A stretch of DNA of 64,000 nucleotides from JAIQFL01 sp035295745 (GCA_035295745.1 DATGIL010000065.1:38218-102217), one strand, 5' to 3'; numbered from the stretch's first letter, positions 1-10,145 are shown. Numbers and translations are program-made. Notes: generated from the letters alone by a model not told the origin.

Positions 1-2
1 TG

Positions 3-1472
3 AAACTTCCTTCCAAAGGAGTCGACCTTTTCGACACCACTGCCGAAGGCGGGACACTCCTTCTCGGATTGACGGATAAAGGTCGCAGAAGCATTTGGGC
101 CTGGCAGGTCTCAACCGGGTCTTCCTGGTCGCTCGGCGAATTATCAGGCGACGCGGCGTGGGCACCGGACGGCCATACACTGGCGGCGGGCGTAAACAAC
201 AAATTGCTGGTTTTGGGCGGCGATCGACTCCTAGGGACTTCAACGATCTCGCACGATAGCCGCATCGCCAACCCGCGATGGACACCCGATGGACGGCATG
301 TCACATTCGATCTGACCGAAGCCAAGACCGGCTTGATTTCGATTTGGCAGTCGGACCAGCTTGGGAGAAATGCCGAGCCAATTCGCTCGGTTGTCGGTTC
401 CGGCCAAGATCAGTCCCACGGACGCTGGACGAGGGATGGATTGTACTTATTGTATGAAGCCGGCTCAACTGAAAATCACGATCTGTGGGCTGCCCCGAAT
501 ACCAATACTCGGTGGCCTTCGAGCACACCCGCGGTGCGCCTGACCCACGGGCCACTGAATTGGACCTGGCCAACGCCAGGTATCACACATAAGGATATTT
601 TTGCTTTGGGTGAAATGATCGGAGCGGAGCTGGTTCGATTTGATCGTCGTACTTCAACATGGCCCCCGTACTTGAAGGGCATATCGGTGTTCCCGGCTTA
701 TGAGTTGGATTTCTCCAGTGATGGGAGGTGGTTCGCATATATCCGATACCCGGAGCACACTCTCTGGAAAGCCACGATTGACGGCTCGGAGCAGTTTCAA
801 CTGACCTCAGCTGCTTTCGAAGCTCATCAACCTCATTGGTCTCCCGACGGAAAGGAGATCGCTTACATGGCTAAGTGGGGTGACGGACGTTGGAGAATCT
901 TCACTGTGTCCTCGATCGGTGGTCCGTCTGTCCCCCTATCTTCAGGCCTAGAAGGTGCTGAAGATCAGGGAGTTCCGACGTGGTCGAAAGACGGAAAGTT
1001 TATCGTCTACGGCGATAGGCTATTTGGCGGGAGTACGGCGATGAAGATCCATTTGTTCGATCGGCTGACGTCTCACACCAGCGTGCTGAAAGGGTCGGAT
1101 GGCTTGTGGACACCAAGGTGGTCTCCGAACGGCAACTACATCAGTGCTCTGCGCCAAGATTCGACAGGCCTGATGGTCTTCGGGCCAGGGGTGTCGGCTA
1201 ACTGGAGGCAGATCGTACGAGGCAACGCGATCGACAATTCAGTGTGGTCGAGGGATTCCAAGTACATCTATTTCACAGGACGAATCGATTCAGATCGACT
1301 ACAGGTATTTCGTGTCCGCATCCCGGGCGGCTTAGTGGAAAATATTGCCGATATTGAGGCCTTTCCGCTCCCTGGGGAACAGTGGTTTGGCGTCGCCCCG
1401 GACGGCTCGCCACTGGGCATCAGGAGCGTTCGCCACCAGGAACTTTATTACCTCGAGAGTACGCTCCGATGA
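3..1472 (+). CDS. TolB/PD40-type beta-propeller protein, 3' part
   Basis: The reading frame is open from the first bases of the window, so the gene starts outside and only about 489 C-terminal residues are seen. They contain repeated beta-propeller blades of the PD40/TolB type with recurring W-S-P-D-G-like cores (for example WAPDGH, WTPDGR, WSPDGK, WSPNGN). In acidobacteria such propellers usually follow an N-terminal DNA-binding domain and one membrane helix; the gene at 50,804-53,077 has that full layout, so this may be a paralogue. The missing N-terminus leaves the sensor/regulator assignment an inference. Confidence 0.8.
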   Translation, partial: KLPSKGVDLFDTTAEGGTLLLGLTDKGRRSIWAWQVSTGSSWSLGELSGDAAWAPDGHTLAAGVNNKLLVLGGDRLLGTSTISHDSRIANPRWTPDGRHVTFDLTEAKTGLISIWQSDQLGRNAEPIRSVVGSGQDQSHGRWTRDGLYLLYEAGSTENHDLWAAPNTNTRWPSSTPAVRLTHGPLNWTWPTPGITHKDIFALGEMIGAELVRFDRRTSTWPPYLKGISVFPAYELDFSSDGRWFAYIRYPEHTLWKATIDGSEQFQLTSAAFEAHQPHWSPDGKEIAYMAKWGDGRWRIFTVSSIGGPSVPLSSGLEGAEDQGVPTWSKDGKFIVYGDRLFGGSTAMKIHLFDRLTSHTSVLKGSDGLWTPRWSPNGNYISALRQDSTGLMVFGPGVSANWRQIVRGNAIDNSVWSRDSKYIYFTGRIDSDRLQVFRVRIPGGLVENIADIEAFPLPGEQWFGVAPDGSPLGIRSVRHQELYYLESTLR

Positions 1473-1829
1473 CGAGGTCCCAACTTTAGGAAATGGCGTT
1501 CCATCACCGGTTGCCACATTCATGTACCCCAGCGCTCTCGGCACAGCGGATGTCCCGCTCACGCACATGATCCGTTTCCTTCTTCCGCGATCCGGTACGT
1601 GCGCGTCGCCGCTGTGCCCTCTGCTCACCTGCGCATCTGCGATGAATACATGCTCGCCGCGTTGACAGTGACGCCCGCCATGTGGCAGCCTACATCCAGT
1701 GCGCCCTGGGGCGCCTCCTTTCCGCGGCAAGGGAGCTTGCTCCCACCCACGTCTCCATTCACTGAATCCGGACCTTTTTTCCGGCCCTGAGCTAAGCGGA
1801 ACCTGGGCAACAACGGAAGGAAGGTTTTG
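1473..1829. other. Gene-free leader region with two small hairpins
   Basis: About 357 bases separate the propeller gene from the ankyrin/LRR gene. I see no credible coding frame. Two short GC hairpins lie in it: GCGCC-CTGG-GGCGC at 1701-1714 and GGGAG-CTTG-CTCCC at 1731-1744. Both would fall in the untranslated leader of the downstream gene if transcription starts before 1,700. A strong purine ribosome-binding stretch (GGAAGGAAGG, 1815-1824) ends five bases before the ATG at 1830. Confidence 0.45.
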
Positions 1830-4800
1830 ATGCAGCGAAAGCTCACCTCGGCCACCACTCTCGACAACCTGAGAAAAGAAGCCAAGCGCTGGCTGAAAGC
1901 CTTGCGCGACCATGATGCGGAAGCGCGCGAGCGTTTCCAAACGGCATTTCCCAACGGTCCCGCTCAACCCGCACTTCGCGATGTGCAGCACGCACTCGCG
2001 CGCGAATACGCGTTCCTCAGTTGGACCGACCTGAGACGAGCGCTCGAAACACGATCGCCGCAACCCGCCGCAAGCCAAGCGGCCGCGGAGTCGATAGTCA
2101 CGCGATTCCTCGAGTACGCCTGCCCCGATCACCACGTCCGCAGCAGACCCGCGCATGAGATGGCGCGCCACGCCGCCATGCGCATTCTGGAACAGAATCC
2201 GCAGATCGCTCGCGACAACATCTACACGGCGGTGGTTTGCGGCGAGATCGATGAGGTCGAGCGTCTGCTGCGCGAGCGGCCGGAGTTGGCAAATGCGCGG
2301 CACGCCGCCACTGGTCCCGATCGCTCGGGCAGCGGAAGCAGCTACGATTTCCTGGGTGACTTCGGCAGCAAGCCGTGGGAGCCGCTCCTGTATCTCAGCT
2401 TCACGCGTCTGCCCTTGCCCAAAACGAATGACAATGCAGTCGCCATCGCACGTCTCCTCCTCGATCATGGAGCCGATCCGAAAGCGTCGTTTCCGGCGGG
2501 CGACAGCGGCTACACTCCGCTCGTCGGTGTCATCGGTGAGGGCGAAGAGGATCGCCCGCCGCATCCGCGCCGTGACGAATTGGCCCGCCTGCTGCTGGAG
2601 CACGGTGCCAATCCTTACGACGGACAGGTCATCTACAACATCCATTTTCACGGAAAGATCCTGTGGTGGATGCAGTTGATGCACGAGTTCACGGTGCGCG
2701 CGGGGCGAGGCGCCGATTGGGACGATCCCGAGTGGCACATGCTCGACATGGGTGGTTATGGCTCAGGCGCGCGCTGGCACGTGCGCATCGCCATCGAAAA
2801 GAACGACCTGGAACTCGCGGAGTGGTGCCTGTCTCACGGCGCAAATCCAGACGCTGCTCCGGAGAGCGATCAGCGATTTCCGCAGCGCAGCCTGTACGAA
2901 CATGCCGTGCGCCAGGGCCGCATGGAGATCGCCGAACTCCTGGTGCGCCACGGGGCCCCGCGGCAAGCCATTGCGCTGGACGACGAAACGCAGTTGATCG
3001 CTGCCAGCATGCGGCTCGATCGCGAAGAGGCCGGCCGCATCCTGGCGCGACATCCCGAATTCCTGAACTCCACCAAGCCGATCTTCGCCGCCGCGCGAGA
3101 GGACCGCGCCGACGTGGTGGGGTTGCTGCTTGACCTCGGGACACCGATCGAAGTGCAGGACGAGAAGGAACAACGGGCATTGCATGTGGCCGCGTGGAAC
3201 GACTCCGTTCGAGTGGCGGAACTGCTCATTTCGCGCGGCGCCGAGATCGATCCCTACGAAACTAACTGGGGTAACACGCCGCTCGATTTCGCGGTGTATG
3301 GCGAGCATACGCGGATGATCGAACTGCTGCGGCGCCACAGCCGCGATGTCTGGAACCTGACGCGCATCGGCGATTTCGATCGGCTCCGGGAGGTCATCCC
3401 GGCGGATCCCCGGCTAGCCAAGGTCACGTGGCAGACCACACCGCTCTTTTGGTTACCGGAAGACGAGAGCAAAGCGCTGGCGATCGCGAAGCTGTTCCTG
3501 GAACACGGCGCCGACGCGGCCTTTCGCAATCAGAAAGACGGGACGACGGCGGCGGAAATCGCGCGCAAGCGGGGAATGCGCGAGGTCGCGGCGCTGCTCG
3601 AAGAGGCCACTGGCGGTGACGCTGCCGGGAATGCACGCGGAGAGCAGTTGCTTGCCACCTACGATCAACTCGCGCACGATCTGCTCGCCGTCAACCTGTC
3701 GGATGACGCCGAGGCGTTGGAGCGCCTGAACCGCCATTTCAACCGGATCCACTCGTTTGAATTCGTCCGATCGAGCATTCGGGAGCGCGTGGGCGAACTG
3801 AATCTGGAGGAGGCTCGCGATCTGATCGCTCGTCAATCGGGATTCTCAGATTGGGCAGCGTTTCTGAAATCGCTGGCTCCGGCAAAGCGGGCAGCCAACG
3901 ATCACGAACAGGCGGCCCAGGATTTCGTGAAAGCCTACGAGCGCGACGAGCAAGCCCTCGAGCGGCTCAACGTTTATTATGGCCGCGCGTTCACGATGGA
4001 GGACGTGCGCGCGGAGATCTGGCGGCGGATCTATGCCTTCCGGCAGCGATCCTGGCGGGGTGAAAAGAACTTCCTGCTGCTGGACGAAGCGCAATGGATC
4101 GTGGCACAGGACGCCGGCTTCAGCAACTGGGACGCGCTGATCAAGGCCACTGAAGCGGGTGCGCCGCCACCGGGCACAGCTTACGTGATCGACAGCAAGG
4201 AGAACCGCATCGGCCCGCGACGACGCATGAGCGATGCGGATTGGAACGATCTGATCGCCGTCGCCAAGGAGCAGCGCATTACAGGCATCGGCGCGAACGG
4301 ACTGATGACCGATGGGGCGATGGCGCGGATCGCCTCGCTCGAACATGTCACGGCGGTCAGCCTGAGCGGGTCGCGCGAACTTACCGACGACGGCCTGCTG
4401 CAACTGGCTCGCATGCCGCAGTTGGAATCCCTGGAATTGAGCGAATACCCGGGGGGCCGGCTCACCGACCGCGGGCTGGAGGTGCTTCGGCATCTGCCGA
4501 ACCTGCGGACGTTCGAAATGACGTGGCAAGCGGGGATCACGGACGCCGGGGTTGCGAATCTGCGATTCTGCGACCGGCTGGAGTTCGTGAATCTGATGGG
4601 CTCGCCGACCGGTGACGGCGCCATCGAAGCGCTGCAGGGCAAGCCCAATCTCCACCGCTTCAGTAGCGGCAGGTTGGTTACCGACGCCGGCCTGCCGTTT
4701 CTGCAGAACTTCCCCAAGCTAAAGAAGTGGGAAGGCGGAGGCGAGAAGGCGGCACGACTGCTGCTTGATGGGCCGTTCACCAATCAGGGACTGGCCAGTC

Positions 4801-5564
4801 TGGCCGGACTCGAAGGCATCGCGGATCTGGATCTGTTTTGGCACGTGGACCAGATCACGGCGGACGGTTTCGCGCATCTGGTGAACATGCCGAATCTCAT
4901 GGCGTTGGGCTGCGACGGCGAACTGAGCAGCGATGCCGCGATGCATCATATCGCCGCGATTCCTCGACTCCAGCGCCTGCGAGCGCAGGAGAGTGTTGCC
5001 ACGGACGATGGCTTCGTTTCCTTAAGCCAATCCAAGACCCTGCAGCGCCTCTGGGGCCGCGTCTGTCCGAACTTCGGGAGCCGCGGATTCCTCGCGTTCT
5101 CGCAGATGCCAACGCTACAGGTGCTCGGCGTGGGTTGCGCGAATGTAGATGACGAAGCGCTGTCGAAGCTGCCGGACTTCCCTGCCCTGCGCGAACTCAC
5201 GCCGATCGGCTTTACGGACCCTGGTTTCCGGCACGTGGGGCGCTGCCCGCGCCTGGAACGCCTGACCTGCATGTACTGCCGGGAGACTACGGATGCGGCC
5301 ACGGAGCACATCGCGGGGCTCAAGATCAGTTACTACTATGCCGGCCTGACGAAAATCACAGATCGCAGCCTCGAGGTCCTGGGCAAAATGCCGTCGCTGG
5401 AGCAGATCGAACTATACGAATGCCAGGGTGTGACGGACGCCGGTCTGGTGTTCCTGAAGGACCTGCCGAGACTGCGCGAAGTGCACTTCGACGGTTCGAA
5501 GGGCGTGACGCTTCAGGGCACGAAGGTGTTTCCGGGGCGCGTTCGAGTGTATCATTCCACTTGA
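1830..5564 (+). CDS. Giant ankyrin-repeat plus leucine-rich-repeat protein
   Basis: This 1,244-residue protein has no signal peptide or membrane helix, so it is probably cytoplasmic. Residues about 130-600 carry ankyrin repeats with the usual LLLDHGADP / LLLEHGANP loops. Residues about 630-790 hold two related helical modules ending in GFSDWAAFLK and GFSNWDALIK; the N-terminus has a related piece (AFLSWTDLRRAL). Residues about 830-1,240 form leucine-rich repeats with a recurring LTDDGL / ITDAGV / VTDAGL signature, like the amino-acid-containing LRRs of F-box proteins. ATG 1830 is chosen over the preceding TTG because of the ribosome-binding site. The stop overlaps the next gene by one base (TGATG), suggesting coupling. 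It looks like a protein-interaction scaffold; the partner is unknown. Confidence 0.85.
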   Translation: MQRKLTSATTLDNLRKEAKRWLKALRDHDAEARERFQTAFPNGPAQPALRDVQHALAREYAFLSWTDLRRALETRSPQPAASQAAAESIVTRFLEYACPDHHVRSRPAHEMARHAAMRILEQNPQIARDNIYTAVVCGEIDEVERLLRERPELANARHAATGPDRSGSGSSYDFLGDFGSKPWEPLLYLSFTRLPLPKTNDNAVAIARLLLDHGADPKASFPAGDSGYTPLVGVIGEGEEDRPPHPRRDELARLLLEHGANPYDGQVIYNIHFHGKILWWMQLMHEFTVRAGRGADWDDPEWHMLDMGGYGSGARWHVRIAIEKNDLELAEWCLSHGANPDAAPESDQRFPQRSLYEHAVRQGRMEIAELLVRHGAPRQAIALDDETQLIAASMRLDREEAGRILARHPEFLNSTKPIFAAAREDRADVVGLLLDLGTPIEVQDEKEQRALHVAAWNDSVRVAELLISRGAEIDPYETNWGNTPLDFAVYGEHTRMIELLRRHSRDVWNLTRIGDFDRLREVIPADPRLAKVTWQTTPLFWLPEDESKALAIAKLFLEHGADAAFRNQKDGTTAAEIARKRGMREVAALLEEATGGDAAGNARGEQLLATYDQLAHDLLAVNLSDDAEALERLNRHFNRIHSFEFVRSSIRERVGELNLEEARDLIARQSGFSDWAAFLKSLAPAKRAANDHEQAAQDFVKAYERDEQALERLNVYYGRAFTMEDVRAEIWRRIYAFRQRSWRGEKNFLLLDEAQWIVAQDAGFSNWDALIKATEAGAPPPGTAYVIDSKENRIGPRRRMSDADWNDLIAVAKEQRITGIGANGLMTDGAMARIASLEHVTAVSLSGSRELTDDGLLQLARMPQLESLELSEYPGGRLTDRGLEVLRHLPNLRTFEMTWQAGITDAGVANLRFCDRLEFVNLMGSPTGDGAIEALQGKPNLHRFSSGRLVTDAGLPFLQNFPKLKKWEGGGEKAARLLLDGPFTNQGLASLAGLEGIADLDLFWHVDQITADGFAHLVNMPNLMALGCDGELSSDAAMHHIAAIPRLQRLRAQESVATDDGFVSLSQSKTLQRLWGRVCPNFGSRGFLAFSQMPTLQVLGVGCANVDDEALSKLPDFPALRELTPIGFTDPGFRHVGRCPRLERLTCMYCRETTDAATEHIAGLKISYYYAGLTKITDRSLEVLGKMPSLEQIELYECQGVTDAGLVFLKDLPRLREVHFDGSKGVTLQGTKVFPGRVRVYHST

Positions 5565-6478
5565 TGCTCGATCGCAGGGCTTTTCTCCAATTGGCGGCGG
5601 CGTCCGCAACCGCGCTGCCGTCGCCGGCCGCTTCCTCCGGCATGTATGTGTCGCTGAATGGCAGCCTGGTGGGTAACAAGGTGACGTGGCCCGAATTCGT
5701 GCGGCTGGCTGCCAAAGTAGGGTACGGCGGCGCCGACTTCAATCTCGCGGCGGCGATGAAGGAAGGGCTGGAGCCGACCAGCAAGCTCTACGCACAAACC
5801 AAGCTGCGCGTGGGCTTCGCCACGTTGCCGGTGAATGCTGTGCGCGATGAGAGTACCTTCAAGACCGGCATGGCGGGCTTAGACGCAGCCGCGAAGTTCG
5901 CCGCGTCCGCTGGGTGCCAACGCATGACAGTAGTGGTGCCGGCGGCTAGCGCCACGCCCAAACCGGAGTTTCGAACCTTGCTGAAGGCCCGCTTGACGGA
6001 AGCCGCCAAGGTGCTGGCGGCCCACAATATTCGCCTGGGCTTCGAGTTTCTGGGCCCCATGCAGTTCCGGCTGCGCCCGTTGACGGAATTCATTTGGCGC
6101 ATGAAGGAAATGCTCGCGTTCGCCAAGGAGTGCGGGCCGAACGTGGGATTGACCGTGGATGCCTGGCACTGGTATCACGCCAATGCGACGGTTGCCGACA
6201 TCGTCGCGGCGGGGAAATCCAGCATCGTGAACGTGCACGTGTCGGATGCCGCGAAACTGGCGCCGCTTGATGTGCACGACAACGAGCGCCTGATGCCGGG
6301 AGAAGGTGTGATCCCGTTGGTAGACTTTTTCCGCGCCTTGCAGCAGATCGGATACGAGGACGGCATCAGCCCCGAGCCTCTCGGACGGATTCCACCAGAA
6401 ATGTCTGCAGAGGCGGGCGCACGGCTGGGACTTGAAACTACACTCGCCGTCATGCGGAAGTCAGGCGTGATCGGCTGA
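5564..6478 (+). CDS. Tat-exported sugar phosphate isomerase/epimerase-like TIM barrel
   Basis: The 304-residue product begins MLDRRAFLQLAAASATAL, a twin-arginine signal, and continues into an AP-endonuclease-2/xylose-isomerase-like TIM barrel. Metal-site-type positions are visible in GFEFLGP, VGLTVDAWHWYH and VNVHVSDA, with a C-terminal GISPEPL segment. Starting at 5,564 places the Tat motif at the N-terminus and gives a one-base overlap with the upstream ankyrin/LRR gene. The family includes inosose dehydratases, hydroxypyruvate isomerases and sugar epimerases, so the substrate cannot be assigned. It ends in an 18-base convergent overlap with the DUF3999 gene. Confidence 0.85.
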   Translation: MLDRRAFLQLAAASATALPSPAASSGMYVSLNGSLVGNKVTWPEFVRLAAKVGYGGADFNLAAAMKEGLEPTSKLYAQTKLRVGFATLPVNAVRDESTFKTGMAGLDAAAKFAASAGCQRMTVVVPAASATPKPEFRTLLKARLTEAAKVLAAHNIRLGFEFLGPMQFRLRPLTEFIWRMKEMLAFAKECGPNVGLTVDAWHWYHANATVADIVAAGKSSIVNVHVSDAAKLAPLDVHDNERLMPGEGVIPLVDFFRALQQIGYEDGISPEPLGRIPPEMSAEAGARLGLETTLAVMRKSGVIG

Positions 6479-7723
6479 TGCCGGCTGGCGCACGAGGCTC
6501 AACAGAATGGCGGCCAGGATCGCCGCCGCAGCCACTAACACTACATAGACGAGCCATGGCGACCGTTCGGAGAATGGACGGGGCTCCGGACTATAGACTG
6601 GATTCGCCTGCTGTTCTTGTAGAGTCAGACGGGATGCCTCGATCTCGGCCGGCAGGCGCGCCGCCAGGTCGTAGTGCGGTGCCGCCGCCTTTGGATTGCC
6701 GTAATATGCGCGGATCGGACCCGGTCCCGCGGATGCCGCCTCGAAGATCACCTGCCGCGCGGCGCTCTGTACCGTGATGCCATTAATCGCGAGCGGCGGA
6801 TTCCGATCGTCCGTCACGGTGAGTTTCAAATGCGCCGCGAAGTGTTCCGGGAACTGAATCGCCATTTCCGGCGGGACCATGTCGCGGCGCGTCAACTCTC
6901 CTGACGCGATCACCTCGGGCGATGTTGGATCGTCGACTGCGTCCAATCGAAACGGCCGCGAGAAGGAGCCTTCGAAAGTGGCGATGACGATCCGTTCGAA
7001 CGGGATTCGTCCGCCCAGATTCACGCTCCAGACTGATGCCGGACGTCCGTTGTCGCGGTCGGGCTCGCGCCCTTGGAGAGAGCCCGCAAACGAGACGAGT
7101 TCGCCCTGCTCATGAACCGAGCGGCGGACGCGCACCGTGCCCAATTCGGGTGCCGCTCGATCTACCTGAGGGTCGCGATTGACGCGAATGCGCAGGTAGC
7201 GGAAGCGGCTCACAGGGTAGGAGACGGACTGCTGTTCCGCGGTCCGGCCGTTGGCTGCGAAACGGAAAAGGATGGCGCCTGTCACGAGTGTCGACCAGTG
7301 CGCGCCATCGGGACTGCCCTCCACGTCGGCCAGCCGCCGAAAATTGTTCCCGGCGGTCTGAATCTCCACCTCGTTGTGTTCCTGCGGCGACTCGCCCAGG
7401 TCGTAGGATGCTTGGGCGTAGCCCTCGGCTGAGGCTTTATTAAACTCGCGCGGCTCCAGGGGCTCCTGGGTCTCGACGGCGCGGCGCACCCGCAAAACAT
7501 AAGGAATCTCTTTGCCCGCCGCGTCGTAGAGCCGCACGTCGGGATGGCCAGCGCTGGTTTGATCGAGCATCTGCCGGTCGAGGACGAAGTCGTACAGCAC
7601 CGTGGGCGTGCCGGTGATTTTGATCTCCTTGAAGTACTGCCACCCGCTTAGTAACTCCGGGGTCCGTGGCGCCTGCGCCCAGAGCGCCGCGCAGCATACG
7701 GCACATACGAAGAATCGTCTCAT
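6461..7723 (-). CDS. DUF3999-like exported membrane-anchored protein
   Basis: This 420-residue protein starts with a signal peptide (MRRFFVCAVCCAALWAQ). It has a beta-rich periplasmic body with discoidin-like segments (FRYLRIRVNRDP, HWSTLVTG) and one C-terminal membrane helix (LVYVVLVAAAAILAAILLSL) with a short tail. ATG 7723 overlaps the stop of the upstream DUF2339 gene as ATGA, so translation is probably coupled. DUF3999 and DUF2339 proteins are commonly neighbours; a joint envelope role is likely but their biochemical function is unknown. Confidence 0.75.
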   Translation of the reverse strand: MRRFFVCAVCCAALWAQAPRTPELLSGWQYFKEIKITGTPTVLYDFVLDRQMLDQTSAGHPDVRLYDAAGKEIPYVLRVRRAVETQEPLEPREFNKASAEGYAQASYDLGESPQEHNEVEIQTAGNNFRRLADVEGSPDGAHWSTLVTGAILFRFAANGRTAEQQSVSYPVSRFRYLRIRVNRDPQVDRAAPELGTVRVRRSVHEQGELVSFAGSLQGREPDRDNGRPASVWSVNLGGRIPFERIVIATFEGSFSRPFRLDAVDDPTSPEVIASGELTRRDMVPPEMAIQFPEHFAAHLKLTVTDDRNPPLAINGITVQSAARQVIFEAASAGPGPIRAYYGNPKAAAPHYDLAARLPAEIEASRLTLQEQQANPVYSPEPRPFSERSPWLVYVVLVAAAAILAAILLSLVRQPASADHA

Positions 7724-9606
7724 CTGACTTGCTCCCGTCGAACCACTCGCTGATATGCCCAGGCCGCGCCCAGCAAGACGAGGCCCAGGGCGAGCAGGGC
7801 GAGGATTCGATAGAACTGTTCCAATACCGTAATATCTACAAACACGACTTTGAGCAGCGTAATTCCGAACAAAACCAGTCCGGCAACGCGCCAGCCTTTT
7901 TGGTGCAACCGGAAACCCGCCGCGGTCATCGCGCCCGCGAAAATCGACCAGAGTATCGATAGCGAAAGTTGCCCTGCCCACTGCAGTTGTTTCACGGTCT
8001 CGGCGGCACCGGGAGACCTGACATCGATCGCATCTGACTGGACCTGGAAGTAGGCATAGGCATCCACGGACGTTCCGATCCACAGGACTCCCACCGCTAC
8101 CAGGCTGATGATGAGCTGAAAACGGATCGCGTCCGCGTCCGCCCGTCCCATTCTGCGGTAGAAGTACGCTGCCCCGGCGAAGCACAAGGATAGGGCGAGC
8201 GTTCCCAGGAAGTAGCGATTGAGGACAGGATTGAAAGCCGCGCGAAAAATCCAGGGGGAGTCGTGGACGAGGAACCGAAACACCGCCAGCGCAAACACCG
8301 CCCCCGCGAGCAGCCGAAGGCGCGGAGCCGCCGCTTCGAAGCTCGCCCAAATCAAGACCAGCGCTTCCATGCCCCAGGCAATGGTGATCCAGTTGGACTC
8401 GAGTTGCACGGGAATCGCCACCGTCACGAACGTGAGGGCCGTTCCAACGGTGACCAGCAGCATGCGGCGGTCCGAAGGACGGAGTGCCAGTTCCGCGCGC
8501 GCCAGCAGTGCGTAGACGATCCCCAGGAGCAACGCCAGCACGGCCATCCAGTCGTGATGATCGCCATCGAGCAGCGAATAGCAGATCGCGTAGAACACGA
8601 ACGGATTGACCGCCAGCCGGATCCACTCTTCCCATCCCGCGGCAGTCTTGCGCAGGTGAGGAGCGAGGTCGGCAAGGACGAAAAGCACAAAGACGGCGCT
8701 CTGAAACAGCAGGACGGCGGGCCGTTTCTCGGGATGATAGTGCTCATCGAACCAGCCCCAGAAGAGAAGCTGGGTCCCCACGTAGGCCAGCGAACCGATC
8801 CAATGCCAGCGCTTGGCGAGGACGACGCCCAGCGTACCGAGATCGAGCACCACGATATAGGTAAACAGAACGACGTATTGATCGTGGCCTGTGCTCAGCA
8901 GGATGGGATTCAGGAAGCCGCCGACAATCGCCATCACGGCGATGGCGCGGGCATCGTAGAGCGCGGCGAGCAGGTGCGCTTCGGCTACCAGGATGATGAG
9001 AAACAGAAAGGCGGTGCGCGCTTCCACCAGGTGGTAATAGCCGAAAGCGCCGTAGACGGAGAGATACAGAATCGTGATGCCGCCCGCAGTCAGCACCTGT
9101 GACAGATAGCGCCACCCTTTGCGATGCCGCTCGAGGCCGCCCCAGGCAAAGGCCAGCCCCGCGATCACGCCGAGCGTGACTCGTCCCAATTCGCCGATCC
9201 AGCGATTCTCAAACGCATACTTCAGAAAGAACGCGGCAGCCGTGAAGATCAGCAGGATGGCGACCCATCCCAGCCATTTCTGACCGATCACCGTCTCCCA
9301 TGGGACGGATGGTGCGGTGGGTCGCAGGATCGCCGGCCGAGGCGGAGGCGGTGGAGGAGGTGGATGCGGAACTGGTGGCGAAGGCGGAGAGACTTCGACT
9401 GATTGCTCGGCCGGAACTGGTGCCGCTGCTGGCTTGGGCGCGGGCAGGGCCGTAGTTTGTTCCAGGAGCCTCGCCAATGCTGCTTCCACGCCGTCCAGAC
9501 GCCGCTCCAGCCTGCCGACCTTGCTGGTGCGCACGATCGCGATGATCGGCAGCACTACGCAGAGGCCGATCACCAGGATGCCGACGAAAACCGCGAACGC
9601 GATCAT
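7720..9606 (-). CDS. DUF2339 polytopic membrane protein
   Basis: About 628 residues. It has an N-terminal membrane helix (IAFAVFVGILVIGLCVVLP), a short charged coil, a proline-rich cytoplasmic linker around residues 75-110, and then roughly 18-20 hydrophobic segments starting with the family hallmark WETVIGQKWLGWVAI. The start at 9,606 puts the first helix at the N-terminus; an upstream alternative at 9,684 would add a non-hydrophobic tail and is less likely. It forms a coupled pair with DUF3999 downstream. Repeat cluster 1 lies immediately upstream, so its promoter must lie within or next to the repeats. Confidence 0.8.
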   Translation of the reverse strand: MIAFAVFVGILVIGLCVVLPIIAIVRTSKVGRLERRLDGVEAALARLLEQTTALPAPKPAAAPVPAEQSVEVSPPSPPVPHPPPPPPPPRPAILRPTAPSVPWETVIGQKWLGWVAILLIFTAAAFFLKYAFENRWIGELGRVTLGVIAGLAFAWGGLERHRKGWRYLSQVLTAGGITILYLSVYGAFGYYHLVEARTAFLFLIILVAEAHLLAALYDARAIAVMAIVGGFLNPILLSTGHDQYVVLFTYIVVLDLGTLGVVLAKRWHWIGSLAYVGTQLLFWGWFDEHYHPEKRPAVLLFQSAVFVLFVLADLAPHLRKTAAGWEEWIRLAVNPFVFYAICYSLLDGDHHDWMAVLALLLGIVYALLARAELALRPSDRRMLLVTVGTALTFVTVAIPVQLESNWITIAWGMEALVLIWASFEAAAPRLRLLAGAVFALAVFRFLVHDSPWIFRAAFNPVLNRYFLGTLALSLCFAGAAYFYRRMGRADADAIRFQLIISLVAVGVLWIGTSVDAYAYFQVQSDAIDVRSPGAAETVKQLQWAGQLSLSILWSIFAGAMTAAGFRLHQKGWRVAGLVLFGITLLKVVFVDITVLEQFYRILALLALGLVLLGAAWAYQRVVRREQVR

Positions 9607-9680
9607 TGAGTCCAGCCGCTTTAGCCGGCTCTCATCGTAACATCTGGCGGGTGGGTACGCCGTTCCGAAATGCCACCGGA

Positions 9681-10140
9681 CCACTCCTTCAGGCTCACGT
9701 TCGTAGCTCGGAACTTACCCATACGTTCGCGCAATACGTGCGCTTGCGAGCCGCGCGCGTCAGCAAGCGAATGTCCGCATTTTTCACAGCTTCACGCCCG
9801 CGGTTCGCACCTGCAGCCTAGCCCGGACCACTCCCTCACGGTCGTGGCTCGTCGCCTACCCCAATACGCTCGCGCAATACGTGCGCTTGCGAGCCGCGCG
9901 CGTCAGCAAGCGAATGTCCGCATTTTTCACAGCTTCTCACCTCACCGCCGCGCTTCGTACCTGTAGCCTAGCCCGGACCACTCCCTCACGGTCGTGGCTC
10001 GTCGCCTACCCCCACACGTTCGCGCAATACGTGCGCTTGCGAGCCGCGCGCGTGAGCAAGCGATGTCGAATCGCATGTGGGGCAGGCGCTCCCGGATTTT
10101 TCACGGCTTCTCACGGTCGTGGCTCGTTGCGCAGCGTTGC
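9681..10140. repeat. Intergenic repeat cluster 1 (three ~145-bp units)
   Basis: Three tandem copies of one unit fill the 9607-10145 gap; the sequence before 9,681 shows nothing else. The landmark CGCGCAATACGTGCGCTTGC begins at 9728, 9871 and 10021, giving periods of 143 and 150 bases. Each unit has CACTCC(C/T)TCACGGTCGTGGCTCGT, a short spacer, the landmark, then GAGCCGCGCGCGT, AGCAAGCG and ATTTTTCAC. The GGCTCG and CGAGCC parts are inverted and could form a stem. The same family occurs near 29.8, 37.4, 50.4 and 63.8 kb. Short frames inside it are not credible genes. Confidence 0.85.
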
Positions 10141-10145
10141 CCGGG

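Noticed and set aside
7724..8635. N-terminal extension of the DUF3999 frame
   Set aside because: It lies inside the DUF2339 gene in another frame and lacks any domain. The signal peptide starts at 7,723.
9681..10140. Short proteins encoded in the repeat clusters (arginine/alanine-rich frames)
   Set aside because: The same peptide pieces recur wherever the repeat occurs and no ribosome-binding site or domain accompanies them.
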